Shown here: positions 17,005-25,517 of the stretch, one piece after another
How positions within the stretch are numbered: position 1 is the first letter of the stretch
How the letters are laid out: each line of letters opens with the position of its first letter
Assembly: GCA_024232355.1 (NCBI GenBank)
Contig: JAAEPW010000650.1
Span: 1-44,914 of the forward strand
Direction: 5' to 3'
Length of the DNA stretch: 44,914 bases
Origin: Chloroflexota bacterium
Lineage (GTDB): Bacteria > Chloroflexota > Anaerolineae > B4-G1
Made by a program: the position numbers and the translations under genes
Notes under the pieces: model-generated
The model's database searches: none
Told to the model about the DNA's origin: nothing
Seen by the model: the letters and a program-made list of their open reading frames with translations, nothing else

Positions 17005-17541
17005 CTAACCGGCCAGTGCTGCGCCTTTGTCCATCGCTTTGTTGTTCAGTCCAAGTAATTTGCGGTGCCGCTCGGGCAGATGATCGCTCAGCGCTTGCCG
17101 CACTGCGTCCAGCGCCACGACGCCGGTGGCCTCAACCAACGCGGCCAGGCAGATGACGTTCGCCAGGCGGGGGTTCCCCAACTCGCTCGCCATATCGGTG
17201 GCAGACACATAGATGACGCGGATGTCGTCTCGCTCACTCTTTTGCGGGATCAGGGAACTGTTCACCACCAGTACGCCGCCAGGCTTGATGGCTGGCTCGA
17301 ACGCCTCCATCGACGGAATATTGAGCACGATAGCGGCGCTCGGTCGCCGTACCAGGGGCGAACCGATCTCTCCGTCAGAGACGATGACGGTGCAGCGTGC
17401 CTTGCCGCCCCGCATCTCGGGGCCGTAGGAGGGGATCCATGTCACGTGGTTTCCACTATCCATCGCGGCGTAGGCCAGCAACTGCCCGGAAAAGAGCGTT
17501 CCTTGCCCACCAAAACCGGAAATGATGATCTCTTGCTGCAT
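17005..17541 (-). CDS. 2-oxoacid:ferredoxin oxidoreductase, gamma subunit
   Basis: A 178-residue gamma subunit of the pyruvate/2-oxoacid:ferredoxin oxidoreductase family. The opening IIISGFGGQGTLFSGQLLA and the following SYGPEMRGGKARCTVIVS are diagnostic. The gamma chain sits next to the alpha/beta core and helps hold the CoA site. It starts four bases after the beta-subunit stop, so it is the last gene of the operon delta-alpha-beta-gamma. Its substrate follows that of the complex (see alpha subunit). Confidence 0.9.
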   Translation of the reverse strand: MQQEIIISGFGGQGTLFSGQLLAYAAMDSGNHVTWIPSYGPEMRGGKARCTVIVSDGEIGSPLVRRPSAAIVLNIPSMEAFEPAIKPGGVLVVNSSLIPQKSERDDIRVIYVSATDMASELGNPRLANVICLAALVEATGVVALDAVRQALSDHLPERHRKLLGLNNKAMDKGAALAG

Positions 17542-17544
17542 CGT

Positions 17545-18336
17545 TTACTTGCCTCCCTTTAATGCTTTGACGGTATCCGCCATCTTGGTGTCGCCCAGCG
17601 GGAAATAGGCGACCATGTGTTCTTTGGCCCAGTCCAACGCTTCCAGCGGCCCCATGTGCCAGTTGGTGCAGCAGGTGGACAGAACCTCGACCATCGAAAA
17701 ACCTAGACCGGCCAATTGGGTCTCAAAGGCCAGCTTGATCGCCTTTTTGGTGCGCCGGATGCCCTTGACGTCCAACACCGACTGACGGGTGACGTAGCTT
17801 GCGCCCGGCAGACCGCCCAGCAACTCGGCCATCCGCATCGGGAACCCGGCCGTCTCCACGTCTCGCCCTGTCGGCGACGAGGTGGTCACCTGGCCCGGCA
17901 GGGTGGTGGGCGCCATCTGGCCGCCCGTCATACCATAGATGGCATTGTTGACAAAGATGGTGGTAAGCATCTCGCCTCGGTTCGCCACCTGGACGATCTC
18001 ACCGATGCCGATGGAGGCCAGGTCGCCGTCTCCCTGGTAGGTAAAAACCACTTTGTCTTCACTGACGCGCTTGAGGCCGGTCGCCATCGCCGGTGCACGA
18101 CCGTGAGCCGCCTCGGCCATATCGACGTTGAAATAGTTGTAGGCCAACACAGAGCACCCCACCGGCGCGATGCCGATGGTCTTTTCGCGCACGCCCAACT
18201 CGTCCAGCACCTCGGCCACGAGGCGGTGGATGGTGCCGTGGGTGCATCCGGGGCAATAGTGCGTGTGGGCCTTTGTCAAGCCCTCGGGTGGTTCGTAAAC
18301 CAGTTCCATATCCGCAGGAATTTCAAAATTTGTCAT
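17545..18336 (-). CDS. 2-oxoacid:ferredoxin oxidoreductase, beta subunit (thiamine diphosphate-binding)
   Basis: A 263-residue subunit that binds thiamine diphosphate and a 4Fe-4S cluster. Cluster ligands start with HYCPGCTHG (about residues 26-34). The cofactor/Mg motif is GDGDLASIG followed by NNAIYGMTGGQ. Near the C-terminus STCCTNWHMGP is a further conserved segment. With the alpha subunit it catalyses oxidative decarboxylation of a 2-oxoacid to acyl-CoA and passes electrons to ferredoxin. The start is four bases behind the alpha stop, indicating coupled translation. Confidence 0.92.
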   Translation of the reverse strand: MTNFEIPADMELVYEPPEGLTKAHTHYCPGCTHGTIHRLVAEVLDELGVREKTIGIAPVGCSVLAYNYFNVDMAEAAHGRAPAMATGLKRVSEDKVVFTYQGDGDLASIGIGEIVQVANRGEMLTTIFVNNAIYGMTGGQMAPTTLPGQVTTSSPTGRDVETAGFPMRMAELLGGLPGASYVTRQSVLDVKGIRRTKKAIKLAFETQLAGLGFSMVEVLSTCCTNWHMGPLEALDWAKEHMVAYFPLGDTKMADTVKALKGGK

Positions 18337-18340
18337 TTCA

Positions 18341-19414
18341 CTACTCCTTCCTACCCAACTGGGCGTCCAGTTTTTCCAATTCAGGCAGGATTTCGTCGGG
18401 CAGGGGGATGGGGCCGCCCATCCGTCCGTAGAACTCGATCGGGCAGCGTCCCTCGACGGACAGTCGCACGTCTTCCAGCATTTGCCCGGCGTTCATCTCT
18501 ACGACCAACATCCCGCGCACCTGCTCGGCCAGTTTGGCCAGGGGAGCGCTGGGATAAGGCCACAGGGTCACGGGCCGCAAAAGCCCCACTTTGATCCCTT
18601 TCTCTCGCGCCTCTCGCACCACCGACTGGCAAACGCGCCCCACGGTGCCAAAAGCCACTAACAGTAAATCGGCATCCTCGGTTTCGTACTCTTTCCAGCG
18701 TACCTCGTTGGCGGCGATCTTTTTGAGCTTGGCCTGCAAACGCAGGTTGACGGCCTCCAGGTTCTCGGCCCCCAGGTAGAGCGAGTTGACAATGTTGGGG
18801 GGGCGACCCTTGGCACCGGTCAGGGCCCAAGAGGGCCGGTCTTTAGGCTTGCGGACCGGACGCATCGGCGGCAGCTCCGCCGGTTCCATCATCTGGCCGA
18901 TAGCCCCGTCGGCGACGACCATGACGAGGGTGCGATACTTGTCCGCCAGGTCAAAGGCGAGCACCATATGGTCGATCGCCTCCTGCACGTTGGCCGGAGC
19001 CAGGACGATCATGTGAAAGTCGCCGTGACCGGCGCCCTTGACCGCCTGGAAATAGTCTCCCTGGGCGGGCTGTACGTTGCCCAGACCCGGCCCGCCACGC
19101 ATAATGTTGGCCACTACCGCCGGAACCTCGGAGCAGGCAATGTACGAGATGCCCTCTTGCATCAGGCTGATGCCCGGGCTGGAAGACGAGGTCATCACCC
19201 GTACACCGGCGCTGGCAGCGCCATAGACCATGTTGATGGAAGCGATTTCGCTCTCAGCCTGCAAAAAGACGCGCCCTTCTTCCGGGAGGCGCTCGGAAAA
19301 GTGCTCCAGCACCTCTGTTTGGGGCGTGATGGGGTAGCCGTAAAACGCCTCGACTCCCGCTCGTATGGCGGCCTCAGCGATCGCTGCGTTCCCTTCGAGT
19401 AATTCTTTTGCCAT
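18341..19414 (-). CDS. vorB: 2-oxoacid:ferredoxin oxidoreductase, alpha subunit (branched-chain VorB type)
   Basis: A 357-residue alpha subunit. It opens with [16 protein letters not shown] and [10 protein letters not shown] and carries [15 protein letters not shown], all typical. The overall length and the block [20 protein letters not shown] resemble subunits annotated VorB (3-methyl-2-oxobutanoate:ferredoxin oxidoreductase), the form acting on 2-oxoacids from valine, leucine and isoleucine. A 2-oxoglutarate-specific enzyme (KorA) is the main alternative; sequence alone does not settle it. It follows the ferredoxin-like delta subunit after 15 bases. Confidence 0.85.
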   Translation of the reverse strand: MAKELLEGNAAIAEAAIRAGVEAFYGYPITPQTEVLEHFSERLPEEGRVFLQAESEIASINMVYGAASAGVRVMTSSSSPGISLMQEGISYIACSEVPAVVANIMRGGPGLGNVQPAQGDYFQAVKGAGHGDFHMIVLAPANVQEAIDHMVLAFDLADKYRTLVMVVADGAIGQMMEPAELPPMRPVRKPKDRPSWALTGAKGRPPNIVNSLYLGAENLEAVNLRLQAKLKKIAANEVRWKEYETEDADLLLVAFGTVGRVCQSVVREAREKGIKVGLLRPVTLWPYPSAPLAKLAEQVRGMLVVEMNAGQMLEDVRLSVEGRCPIEFYGRMGGPIPLPDEILPELEKLDAQLGRKE

Positions 19415-19429
19415 TCTTGTATTAACCTC

Positions 19430-19678
19430 CTACGCGGCAGCGGCGGCCGCTTTGGGCTGCCGTTTTTGCCGATATACTGTAAAAACTACATCAGGGCAGA
19501 TGGTGGCGCACGTGGCGCACCCGATACACGCCTCAGGGTTCGCCCTGTAAACAGGTCGATAACCCTTGGCATTGAATTGTCCCTCTGCCAGTTGGAGAAC
19601 TTGCTTGGGGCAGGCATCTACACATAGGCCACATCCCTTGCAGCGGTTCTCATCTACAATAACCAAACCTTTTGCCAT
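19430..19678 (-). CDS. 2-oxoacid:ferredoxin oxidoreductase, delta subunit (2x 4Fe-4S)
   Basis: An 82-residue ferredoxin-like subunit with two 4Fe-4S motifs: CKGCGLCVDACP (about residues 13-24) and CIGCATCATICP (about 51-62). It relays electrons from the catalytic core to free ferredoxin. A polyalanine tail ends the protein. It is the first gene of the operon; ATG is preceded by GGGAGG. An upstream A/T-rich region (19700-19740) probably holds the promoter, though no clear -35/-10 pair could be fixed. Confidence 0.92.
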   Translation of the reverse strand: MAKGLVIVDENRCKGCGLCVDACPKQVLQLAEGQFNAKGYRPVYRANPEACIGCATCATICPDVVFTVYRQKRQPKAAAAAA

Positions 19679-19757
19679 TGTTCCTCCCTTTATAATTTAT
19701 CCAAGCACCTGTAGAGTTACTTGGCATTTCTAATTTGATAATGCATATTTCACTTGT

Positions 19758-19846
19758 TGAGGGGTGGAGCATTCCTAATGCGGCACATTCGGAAATGTGG
19801 AACGGCTCTTGCAAAACCTGCTCGCATAAGACATGCTCGCTCCTCT
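19758..19846. repeat. Palindromic intergenic repeat, copy D (diverged, inverted)
   Basis: TGAGGGGTGGAGCATTCC, followed by AATGCGGC and GGAAATG, matches copy A read on the opposite strand; the distal half has diverged more. It lies between the ferredoxin-oxidoreductase operon and the kinase gene. Confidence 0.55.
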
Positions 19847-19873
19847 GATACTGAGGGTGAGTGATTGTATAAA

Positions 19874-20713
19874 TCATCCCACAAGTTTACGAAGGTACCA
19901 ACGTCCAGAGATAACCTCACGCACATCCAGTGCCAATTCACTGGCCGTGGCATAACGATCATTCGGATTCTTGGCCATTGCCTTGCCGACGACTTCGTCC
20001 CACACAGATTGAAGATCCGGCCTGACGTCCAATACCCTTGGTACCGGGTCAGTAATGTGTGCCTTGGCTGTGGCCATAGATGAATCCTTATCATAAGGCA
20101 CCTGGCCCACCAAGGCATAGTATAAAACGGCTCCCAGACCATACACGTCACTTTGACCATTCAGCTTGACGTCATGAACCTGTTCGGGGCTCATGTACTC
20201 GGGCGTTCCCACAAACATGGTGCCCTCATCGTCAGTTGAAAGGCTCAAGGATTTTGCCAGACCAAAATCACCGAGGTAGGCTTCCCCCTCCATATCGAAA
20301 AGGATATTGGACGGTTTGACGTCGCGGTGAATGATTCCTCGCGCATGGGCGGCATCTAACCCTTTTGCAACTCGGTCGATAATCTGGGCCAGACGAGATA
20401 ATTCCAGCTTCCCCTTGTCCAAAAGGTCTTGGAGGGTGCCGCCCGCCATATAGCGCATCACGATATATGGTTGCGTGCCAAGTCGGCCAAAGTCGAAAAT
20501 AGGAACGATGCAAGGATGTTCCAATGCGGCAATGACCTCGGCCTCTCTCTGGAAATATTCTTGAAAGAGTTCATCGGTGGTCAATTGGTATGAGAGCACC
20601 TTGATGGCCACTTGGCGCTGCACATAAGGATCGCGGGCCAGATAAACCGAAGCCATCCCGCCTTCTCCCAGTTCAGTTTTGATTTCGTAACGGCCAATTG
20701 TAGGTACAGACAT
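19874..20713 (-). CDS. Ser/Thr protein kinase (PknB-like), soluble
   Basis: A 279-residue kinase made of the catalytic domain alone. The glycine loop is LGEGGMASVYLA (15-26), the ATP lysine K38, the catalytic loop HRDVKPSN (129-136), the DFG motif 149-151 and the activation-segment end GTPEYMSPE (169-177). All key residues are present, so it should be active. Unlike PknB it has no membrane segment and no extracellular sensor, so its signal must come through a partner. GGGGG precedes the ATG. Neighbours on the same strand are a VOC protein and CheD, with gaps of 67 and 28 bases. Confidence 0.92.
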   Translation of the reverse strand: MSVPTIGRYEIKTELGEGGMASVYLARDPYVQRQVAIKVLSYQLTTDELFQEYFQREAEVIAALEHPCIVPIFDFGRLGTQPYIVMRYMAGGTLQDLLDKGKLELSRLAQIIDRVAKGLDAAHARGIIHRDVKPSNILFDMEGEAYLGDFGLAKSLSLSTDDEGTMFVGTPEYMSPEQVHDVKLNGQSDVYGLGAVLYYALVGQVPYDKDSSMATAKAHITDPVPRVLDVRPDLQSVWDEVVGKAMAKNPNDRYATASELALDVREVISGRWYLRKLVG

Positions 20714-20780
20714 ACCGCCCCCCTAATTAAAAGCCAATATCCGAAACGCGTATCCGAGTAACTTGTTTTTGACTAACGCC

Positions 20781-21239
20781 TCAACGCGACCAATGTTGTA
20801 ATTCGATGATGTTCCCTTCTGGATCGGTCAAATAAACGAACGTGACTGTGCCCACGCCAGGGACATCCACCGAAACTATCTCGCCAACGGTTCCTCCACC
20901 CGCTGCGAGCACCGCATCGCGGGCAGTCTGCACATTGTTCACCGCAAAGGCGATATGAGAAAATCCAGGCCGGTTGATCGCTGTCGCTAACGGTTCCAGT
21001 TGGGGATTGTAATGGAATATTTCCAATGTTGGTCCCTGCTCGTCATAGCCGGGGAGACGCAGATGCATGCCCCGGATTTCGACCTCCGTAACTCGTGTCC
21101 CGGTTTCCAGCCACTGCCCGGAGAGATTTCGCTCTGGTGGCACCGGGGTGCATCCCAAGACCTGTTCGTAAAAGTCAGCCAGTTTCCGCCAGTCTTGGGC
21201 GATGATGTTGGTATGGACGAATTTTGCTTGAATGGTCAA
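20781..21239 (-). CDS. VOC (glyoxalase/bleomycin-resistance fold) family protein
   Basis: A 152-residue protein with the paired beta-alpha-beta-beta-beta units of the VOC fold. It starts VHTNIIAQDWRKLADFYEQV, has a middle segment GFSHIAFAVNNV, and ends DPEGNIIELQHWS. The metal ligands expected at the start (His8 of FVHTN), in the middle (His in GFSHIAF) and at the end (Glu in IIELQ) are present, so a metal-dependent isomerase, dioxygenase or lyase is possible. The substrate is unknown. The start is TTG, backed by GAGGT six bases upstream; no ATG fits. Confidence 0.8.
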   Translation of the reverse strand: MTIQAKFVHTNIIAQDWRKLADFYEQVLGCTPVPPERNLSGQWLETGTRVTEVEIRGMHLRLPGYDEQGPTLEIFHYNPQLEPLATAINRPGFSHIAFAVNNVQTARDAVLAAGGGTVGEIVSVDVPGVGTVTFVYLTDPEGNIIELQHWSR

Positions 21240-21267
21240 ATTGTACCTCGATTATGGGCTAGAGCGT

Positions 21268-21780
21268 TTATTGCGTGGTTGTGCTTTTCATCTCTTTTAA
21301 AAGGACCCGGCCATTGTGCGTGTAAAAGAGAATCTTTCGCCCAGATGTACCCCCAACGTCAAAAGAAACTAGATTAAGACCAGCTTCTGTAATCACTTGT
21401 TTGGCAGATTTGACGTTCTGGTCACCGACAGATAGATTGCTGGCATCAGGTATTGTCCCAAATATGCTGGCTCCACCAAACATCTTGACCTCAATATCCT
21501 TGGGCGCAATACCCCGCATCTGAAATTGCTCAACCATATGCCAAATTGAACAATCCACAAATTTGAAACATTCTAGAGGATCCTCATCACATGCCTTGGT
21601 GTCTGTGCAACACGGCATGAGTCCGTGGCACATCCCTCCAATTTCTGACCGGCGGTTAAACATGGTAATACTGATACAAGAACCCAGTACCGTGGTGATC
21701 ACAGTTGGTTTCGCGGAAATATGTACCTGCCCCATTCCAAGAAAAACTTGGGGGAAATCCGAATTGTTTGGGTTCATCAT
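21268..21780 (-). CDS. cheD: Chemoreceptor glutamine deamidase CheD
   Basis: About 170 residues. CheD deamidates glutamines on chemoreceptors with a cysteine-histidine pair. The active-site cysteine is C35 in VLGSCISITMF and the histidine H52 in GGMCHGLMP. The C-terminal block VFGGASIF and GKILFYT-like sequence (GRKILFYTHNGRVLL) completes the family pattern. Oddities: an extra cysteine directly before the histidine and a cysteine cluster CCTDTKAC at about 57-64, absent from classic CheD. ATG 21807 (nine codons longer) is an alternative start; neither has a strong ribosome binding site. No cheC, receptor or other chemotaxis gene is in the window. Confidence 0.85.
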   Translation of the reverse strand: MMNPNNSDFPQVFLGMGQVHISAKPTVITTVLGSCISITMFNRRSEIGGMCHGLMPCCTDTKACDEDPLECFKFVDCSIWHMVEQFQMRGIAPKDIEVKMFGGASIFGTIPDASNLSVGDQNVKSAKQVITEAGLNLVSFDVGGTSGRKILFYTHNGRVLLKEMKSTTTQ

Positions 21781-21877
21781 ATCTTTTCGATTGTTTGACC
21801 AAGCCATAGGACTCAAAAACGACCATCATCCCCTATGATACTCTTTTCCTGCTCGATTGTAAAGTGATGAGTGTCAC

Positions 21878-21905
21878 AAAAAAAGAGGCGCGGTGTGCGC
21901 GCCTC
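21878..21905 (-). terminator. Intrinsic terminator ahead of cheD
   Basis: On the minus strand: GAGGCGCG, loop CACAC, CGCGCCTC and then a run of seven T. The stem is 8 bp (21885-21892 with 21898-21905). It ends transcription coming from the cyclase/glycosyltransferase operon and from the small reading frame at 21934-22077. Confidence 0.8.
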
Positions 21906-21933
21906 AATATCTCGAGTTTGTTCCAGATGATGG

Positions 21934-22077
21934 TTATAAAGAGGTCTCAAGGCTCTCGAGTAGAAATCTTGAAATAGTGCGGTTCTCTGCGACTGACTCC
22001 GCGAAATCCCAAAGAGCTAATAGTGCAAACAGACACGAAACTGGTTCGAGTTCTTCTCGGGAAAATATCCTTATCAT
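21934..22077 (-). CDS. Possible 47-residue small protein
   Basis: ATG at 22077 opens a 48-codon frame ending TAA at 21934-21936. The predicted product begins MIRIFSREELEP and ends LLESLETSL; it is mostly helical and mildly acidic, with no membrane segment or known motif. Support: an intrinsic terminator lies 29 bases behind the stop on the same strand, and the frame fills otherwise unexplained space after the glycosyltransferase gene. Against: no Shine-Dalgarno sequence. TACAAT sits directly before or over the start, so a nearly leaderless message is conceivable. Confidence 0.35.
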   Translation of the reverse strand: MIRIFSREELEPVSCLFALLALWDFAESVAENRTISRFLLESLETSL

Positions 22078-22138
22078 TGTACAATACCATATACGTAACG
22101 ATGACCTGTTTTTATCATTACCGAGTCGACAGAATATT

Positions 22139-23668
22139 TCAGGATTGACCTTTGTCTACGGTCTGTTCTGTAAACTGCTTCAATTGCGTCCCAAATCTTG
22201 ATTTTTCGAGGGGCTGCGACGAACGGCCCCAACGAGGCGCAAACGTCTGTACCAATCCCATCCCTGCCACTGTGCCAAACGCGAGCGCGTACAGCAGTAA
22301 GAAAGGAATCATTCCATAATCGCCCACGACGTAAGCTGTGATCGCCGTAGCTAGGGCATAGAGTGCCAACAGGACTTCACCAACGGTGCTGCGGTCGGCC
22401 CGGAGCCGGTATCCGCTATCGGCCCAACGACCGGTCTGCCCTTCCAATCGGAACTTGGGCGTGCGGGCAAAGGTGCCCCCCCAGCGGGTTAGGCCGCGCC
22501 ACACGGCTTGGGTATTTTCCCACGCGATGCCAATTCCGATCAACACCAATATGGGCATCGCCCGCAAGCGCCGTCCCCAATCGGGGTACAAGCGCTGCTG
22601 CGAAATCGCATAGAGCAGAGGCAGCCCCAGGCACATCACACCTAGGCCGCTGATCGAAAGCTGTGCTGCGTCGGGCATCAGCAGCATGGGGAGCGAGAGC
22701 AGCAAGAGCAACACCATCAACGCATGGGCCAGGTAGCTGCTCAGGTGTACCAGCCCCATGATCTTTTGTGCCCACCCCAGCCGCCGACTGCTCAGGAGCG
22801 ATTTGGCCAGTTTGCGCAAAGCTTGTACCGAACCCTGCGCCCAACGGGATTGCTGGCGCTTGAAAGCCGCGATCTGGGGAGGCACTTCGGCGGGCGCATC
22901 CACTGTTGGCAAGTACAGACATTCCCACCCGATCAACTGGGCGCGGTAGCTCAGGTCCAAATCTTCACATAGAGTGTCGGCCCGCCACCCGCCAGCCTCA
23001 GCAATGCAATGTCGCCGCCACACACCCCCGGCGCCGTTAAAGCTCATCAATAATCCAGAACGATGCCGCCCGGCCTGCTCGACGACAAAGTGGCCGTCGA
23101 GGGCCAATACTTGGGCGCGAGTCAGGGAGGAATAATCGGCGTTAAGGTACGACCAGCGTGTTTGTACCATGCCCAATTGGGGGTTGGTCAAAAAGTGTGG
23201 AACTGTTTGGAGCAAGAAATCAGGATTGGGAGAAAAATCTGCGTCAAAGATAGCTATGTATTCACCAGTGGCGCGCAAGAGCCCCCAGGCCAGCGCCCCG
23301 GCCTTGAAACCGTCCCGGTCGGGGCGGCGCAAAACCGTCATGTCTATTCCCCGCTCACAGTGAAAGGCCGCCCGTGCACAGGCCAAATGCGTCGTCTCGT
23401 CGGTGGAATCGTCCAGGATTTGGATTTGCAGGCGATCTTGGGGATAGTCGAGGGCGGCCACAGCGTCGATGACCCGCTCGATCACGTGGAACTCGTTGTA
23501 CACTGGCACCTGCACTGTGACGGGCGGTAAGGCGGATCGGTCTATGAAAGGGGTAGGGGAATTTGTTCTCCGGTGGCGCAGGTAGAGGAACGTCAGAATA
23601 AAAGAATTTAGCCCATAGACCGTCAACCAGAGAACGATCAGGGCATGTATGAATGGCAGGAACGTCAC
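22139..23668 (-). CDS. Family 2 processive glycosyltransferase (cellulose/mannan synthase-like)
   Basis: A 509-residue membrane enzyme that would polymerise and export a beta-linked polysaccharide. The catalytic motifs are complete: LDDSTD (85-90), FDADFSP (141-147), CEDLDL (234-239) and QQSRW (272-276). One membrane helix precedes the GT domain (about 5-30) and four or more follow (about 295-350, 370-385, 428-475). The sequence resembles the CslA/glucomannan-synthase branch more than bacterial BcsA, and no PilZ domain is present. The start is GTG, five bases after the stop of the cyclase gene, so they are probably one transcript. Confidence 0.88.
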   Translation of the reverse strand: MTFLPFIHALIVLWLTVYGLNSFILTFLYLRHRRTNSPTPFIDRSALPPVTVQVPVYNEFHVIERVIDAVAALDYPQDRLQIQILDDSTDETTHLACARAAFHCERGIDMTVLRRPDRDGFKAGALAWGLLRATGEYIAIFDADFSPNPDFLLQTVPHFLTNPQLGMVQTRWSYLNADYSSLTRAQVLALDGHFVVEQAGRHRSGLLMSFNGAGGVWRRHCIAEAGGWRADTLCEDLDLSYRAQLIGWECLYLPTVDAPAEVPPQIAAFKRQQSRWAQGSVQALRKLAKSLLSSRRLGWAQKIMGLVHLSSYLAHALMVLLLLLSLPMLLMPDAAQLSISGLGVMCLGLPLLYAISQQRLYPDWGRRLRAMPILVLIGIGIAWENTQAVWRGLTRWGGTFARTPKFRLEGQTGRWADSGYRLRADRSTVGEVLLALYALATAITAYVVGDYGMIPFLLLYALAFGTVAGMGLVQTFAPRWGRSSQPLEKSRFGTQLKQFTEQTVDKGQS

Positions 23669-23673
23669 TACCG

Positions 23674-25383
23674 TTACTTTAACCTCAATATCTCGTAAAC
23701 TGAGATCGGTTCGTCAAAGCCTTTTAGCTCTACAGGCGGGAGCGGCTGGGCCTCGACGTGATTTTGTACTCGCTCGTAGGCTGTGGCTGAAAGGAGAATC
23801 TGCATCGGCTTGGCGATTCCTTGCAAGCGGCTTGCTAGGTTCACGCTGGAGCCGATGGCAGTATAATTCAATTGCTCTTCCGTCCCGATGAAACCCACCA
23901 CTGCGTCGCCCACATTGATACCCACGCCATAGTCAAGTTGATACTCGAGAGGCATCTTTTTGTGGAGCTGAGCAACTCCGTTCTGCATCCGCAACGCTGC
24001 CCTCACTGCGCGCAAGACGTGCTCCTCCTGACGAAGCGGCGCGTTGAAAAGTGCCACTACTTCATCCCCCAGGATCTTGTCGAGCGTTCCTTCCTCGGCC
24101 AATATTGCTTTGGCACCGACGTCTAGGTATTGATTGAGTATCTCTACCAACTTTTCGGGGCCGTGCCGCAGGCTGAAACCGCTAAAGCCGCGAATGTCTG
24201 CGAACAGACTGGTGATTTCTTGCCGCTGCCCACCCAATCCCAGGTCTCGGGGGTCGCGTGGCAGGCGCTCGATAACGGCTGGCGAAAGAAAGCGCCCAAA
24301 CATCTGGGAGCGTGCTTCCAATTGGCGCTGTTCTGTGAGATCGTCTACCACGATGGCAACGCCTTGCATTTGTTCATCGGCATCCTTGAGCGGAGAGAGG
24401 CTAGTACGTAGAATCGCCTGCCCTCGACCGGGAAGGGACATCTCGCTCTCGATCTCGACCACCGGCTGTTGAAATTCTTTGACCTCATTGACCAGAGGGC
24501 GCAGTTGATTCTCCAGCGCCGGTAAAGCCTCGGTAAAATATGAACCGCCAACGCGCTTTGCTGAAACCCGCAGGATGCGCTCAGCGGCAGGCGTAAAGAG
24601 CGTGATGTGATCCTGAATGTCAGTAGTAATGACGCCACTGGCGATGGAGGCAAATACATTGTCCATCAGGGCCTTGGCGTTGGAAACACTCGCAAACAAG
24701 CGAGCGTTTTCGATAGCAACGGCCGCCTGATTGGCAAAGGCGGCGAGCAGGTCACGATCGCTATCGGCAAAGAGGCTGGTGAGGATACGATTATCTGCAT
24801 AGATCACTCCCGTGATCTTGCCACGTGCCCGGAGTGGTACGCACAGAATCGAGCGCAGGTTGTATCCGATGACGCTTTCCTGCGCTTTAAAGCGTGGGTC
24901 CATCTGCGCGTTGGTCGTGACGATCGGTTCTCCGCTGGCAGCGACCTGGTTGACAATGCTCCGGCTGATATCAAACGAAGACGAAGCGATGGTCTCACTA
25001 TCCATATTGCGCGCAGCCTGAAACTCTAACTCGCCCGTGTCTGGGTCCACGAGCATCAAGAAGGAACGTTCGGCCCCGGTCAGACGGATGATCTGGTCCA
25101 TCACGTCGTTCAGGACTTGTGGCAGATCGAGAGATGAGCTAATCGCGTGGCTGACATTGTACAAAGCCGCCAGTTCATCTCGCTCAGACATCTGCGTGGT
25201 CAGTTCTTGTTCGAGTTGCGTCAACATATTTTGCAGAGCGATCAAGTATTGCGAAAGCTCTGCGACCAACATATCGGCCCCGCGTTGTCGGGCGACGATG
25301 CGGTTAATGTTGTTCAATCCCTCGCGAAGAGCAATTATGTTATCTTGCCCTGGAATTTTCTTTTCGGAAGAATTATCGATCAT
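23674..25383 (-). CDS. Adenylate/guanylate cyclase with coiled coil, GAF and PAS domains
   Basis: A 569-residue soluble class III cyclase. Order: N-terminal coiled coil (about 15-75), GAF domain (about 85-230), PAS domain (about 245-365), cyclase domain (about 385-565). In the cyclase domain FADIRGF and LGDEVVALFNAP supply the metal aspartates, and LDKILGDE the base-contacting lysine. NYTAIGSSVNLASRL is the usual second half. The reaction is ATP to cAMP, or less likely GTP to cGMP. ATG 25383 was chosen because GGGAGG lies upstream and the start sits just behind a TATAAT box. A glycosyltransferase follows after five bases; a cNMP-binding membrane protein diverges upstream. Confidence 0.9.
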   Translation of the reverse strand: MIDNSSEKKIPGQDNIIALREGLNNINRIVARQRGADMLVAELSQYLIALQNMLTQLEQELTTQMSERDELAALYNVSHAISSSLDLPQVLNDVMDQIIRLTGAERSFLMLVDPDTGELEFQAARNMDSETIASSSFDISRSIVNQVAASGEPIVTTNAQMDPRFKAQESVIGYNLRSILCVPLRARGKITGVIYADNRILTSLFADSDRDLLAAFANQAAVAIENARLFASVSNAKALMDNVFASIASGVITTDIQDHITLFTPAAERILRVSAKRVGGSYFTEALPALENQLRPLVNEVKEFQQPVVEIESEMSLPGRGQAILRTSLSPLKDADEQMQGVAIVVDDLTEQRQLEARSQMFGRFLSPAVIERLPRDPRDLGLGGQRQEITSLFADIRGFSGFSLRHGPEKLVEILNQYLDVGAKAILAEEGTLDKILGDEVVALFNAPLRQEEHVLRAVRAALRMQNGVAQLHKKMPLEYQLDYGVGINVGDAVVGFIGTEEQLNYTAIGSSVNLASRLQGIAKPMQILLSATAYERVQNHVEAQPLPPVELKGFDEPISVYEILRLK

Positions 25384-25399
25384 CGTACCTCCCACTGCT

Positions 25400-25428
25400 A
25401 TTATACCGCACATTTCTTGCTCAAGCAA
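25400..25428 (-). promoter_or_regulatory. Promoter of the cyclase/glycosyltransferase operon
   Basis: On the minus strand TTGCTT (25423-25428) and TATAAT (25400-25405) are 17 bases apart. The leader is only about ten bases. The stretch TATAATAGCAGTGGGAGG is nearly identical to that in front of the divergent gene at 25518. Confidence 0.7.
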
Positions 25429-25493
25429 AAATGTTTCTCGCGACACAATATTGGTTACGAAAGCAAACACTTTTCCCTTCCAACAGAATGTGC

Positions 25494-25499
25494 TACAAT
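25494..25499 (+). promoter_or_regulatory. -10 element of the divergent cNMP-receptor gene
   Basis: TACAAT with TG one base upstream (extended -10, TGCTACAAT at 25491-25499). The -35 position holds only a weak TTTTCC. It continues as AGCAGAGGGAGG, which mirrors the leader of the cyclase gene. Confidence 0.55.
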
Positions 25500-25517
25500 A
25501 GCAGAGGGAGGAATGAT

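Noticed and set aside
16321..19678. Reading the small membrane protein as a fifth subunit of the ferredoxin oxidoreductase
   Set aside because: A 14-bp perfect hairpin and about 100 bases separate them, the gene has its own ribosome site, and no oxidoreductase of this family has such a subunit.
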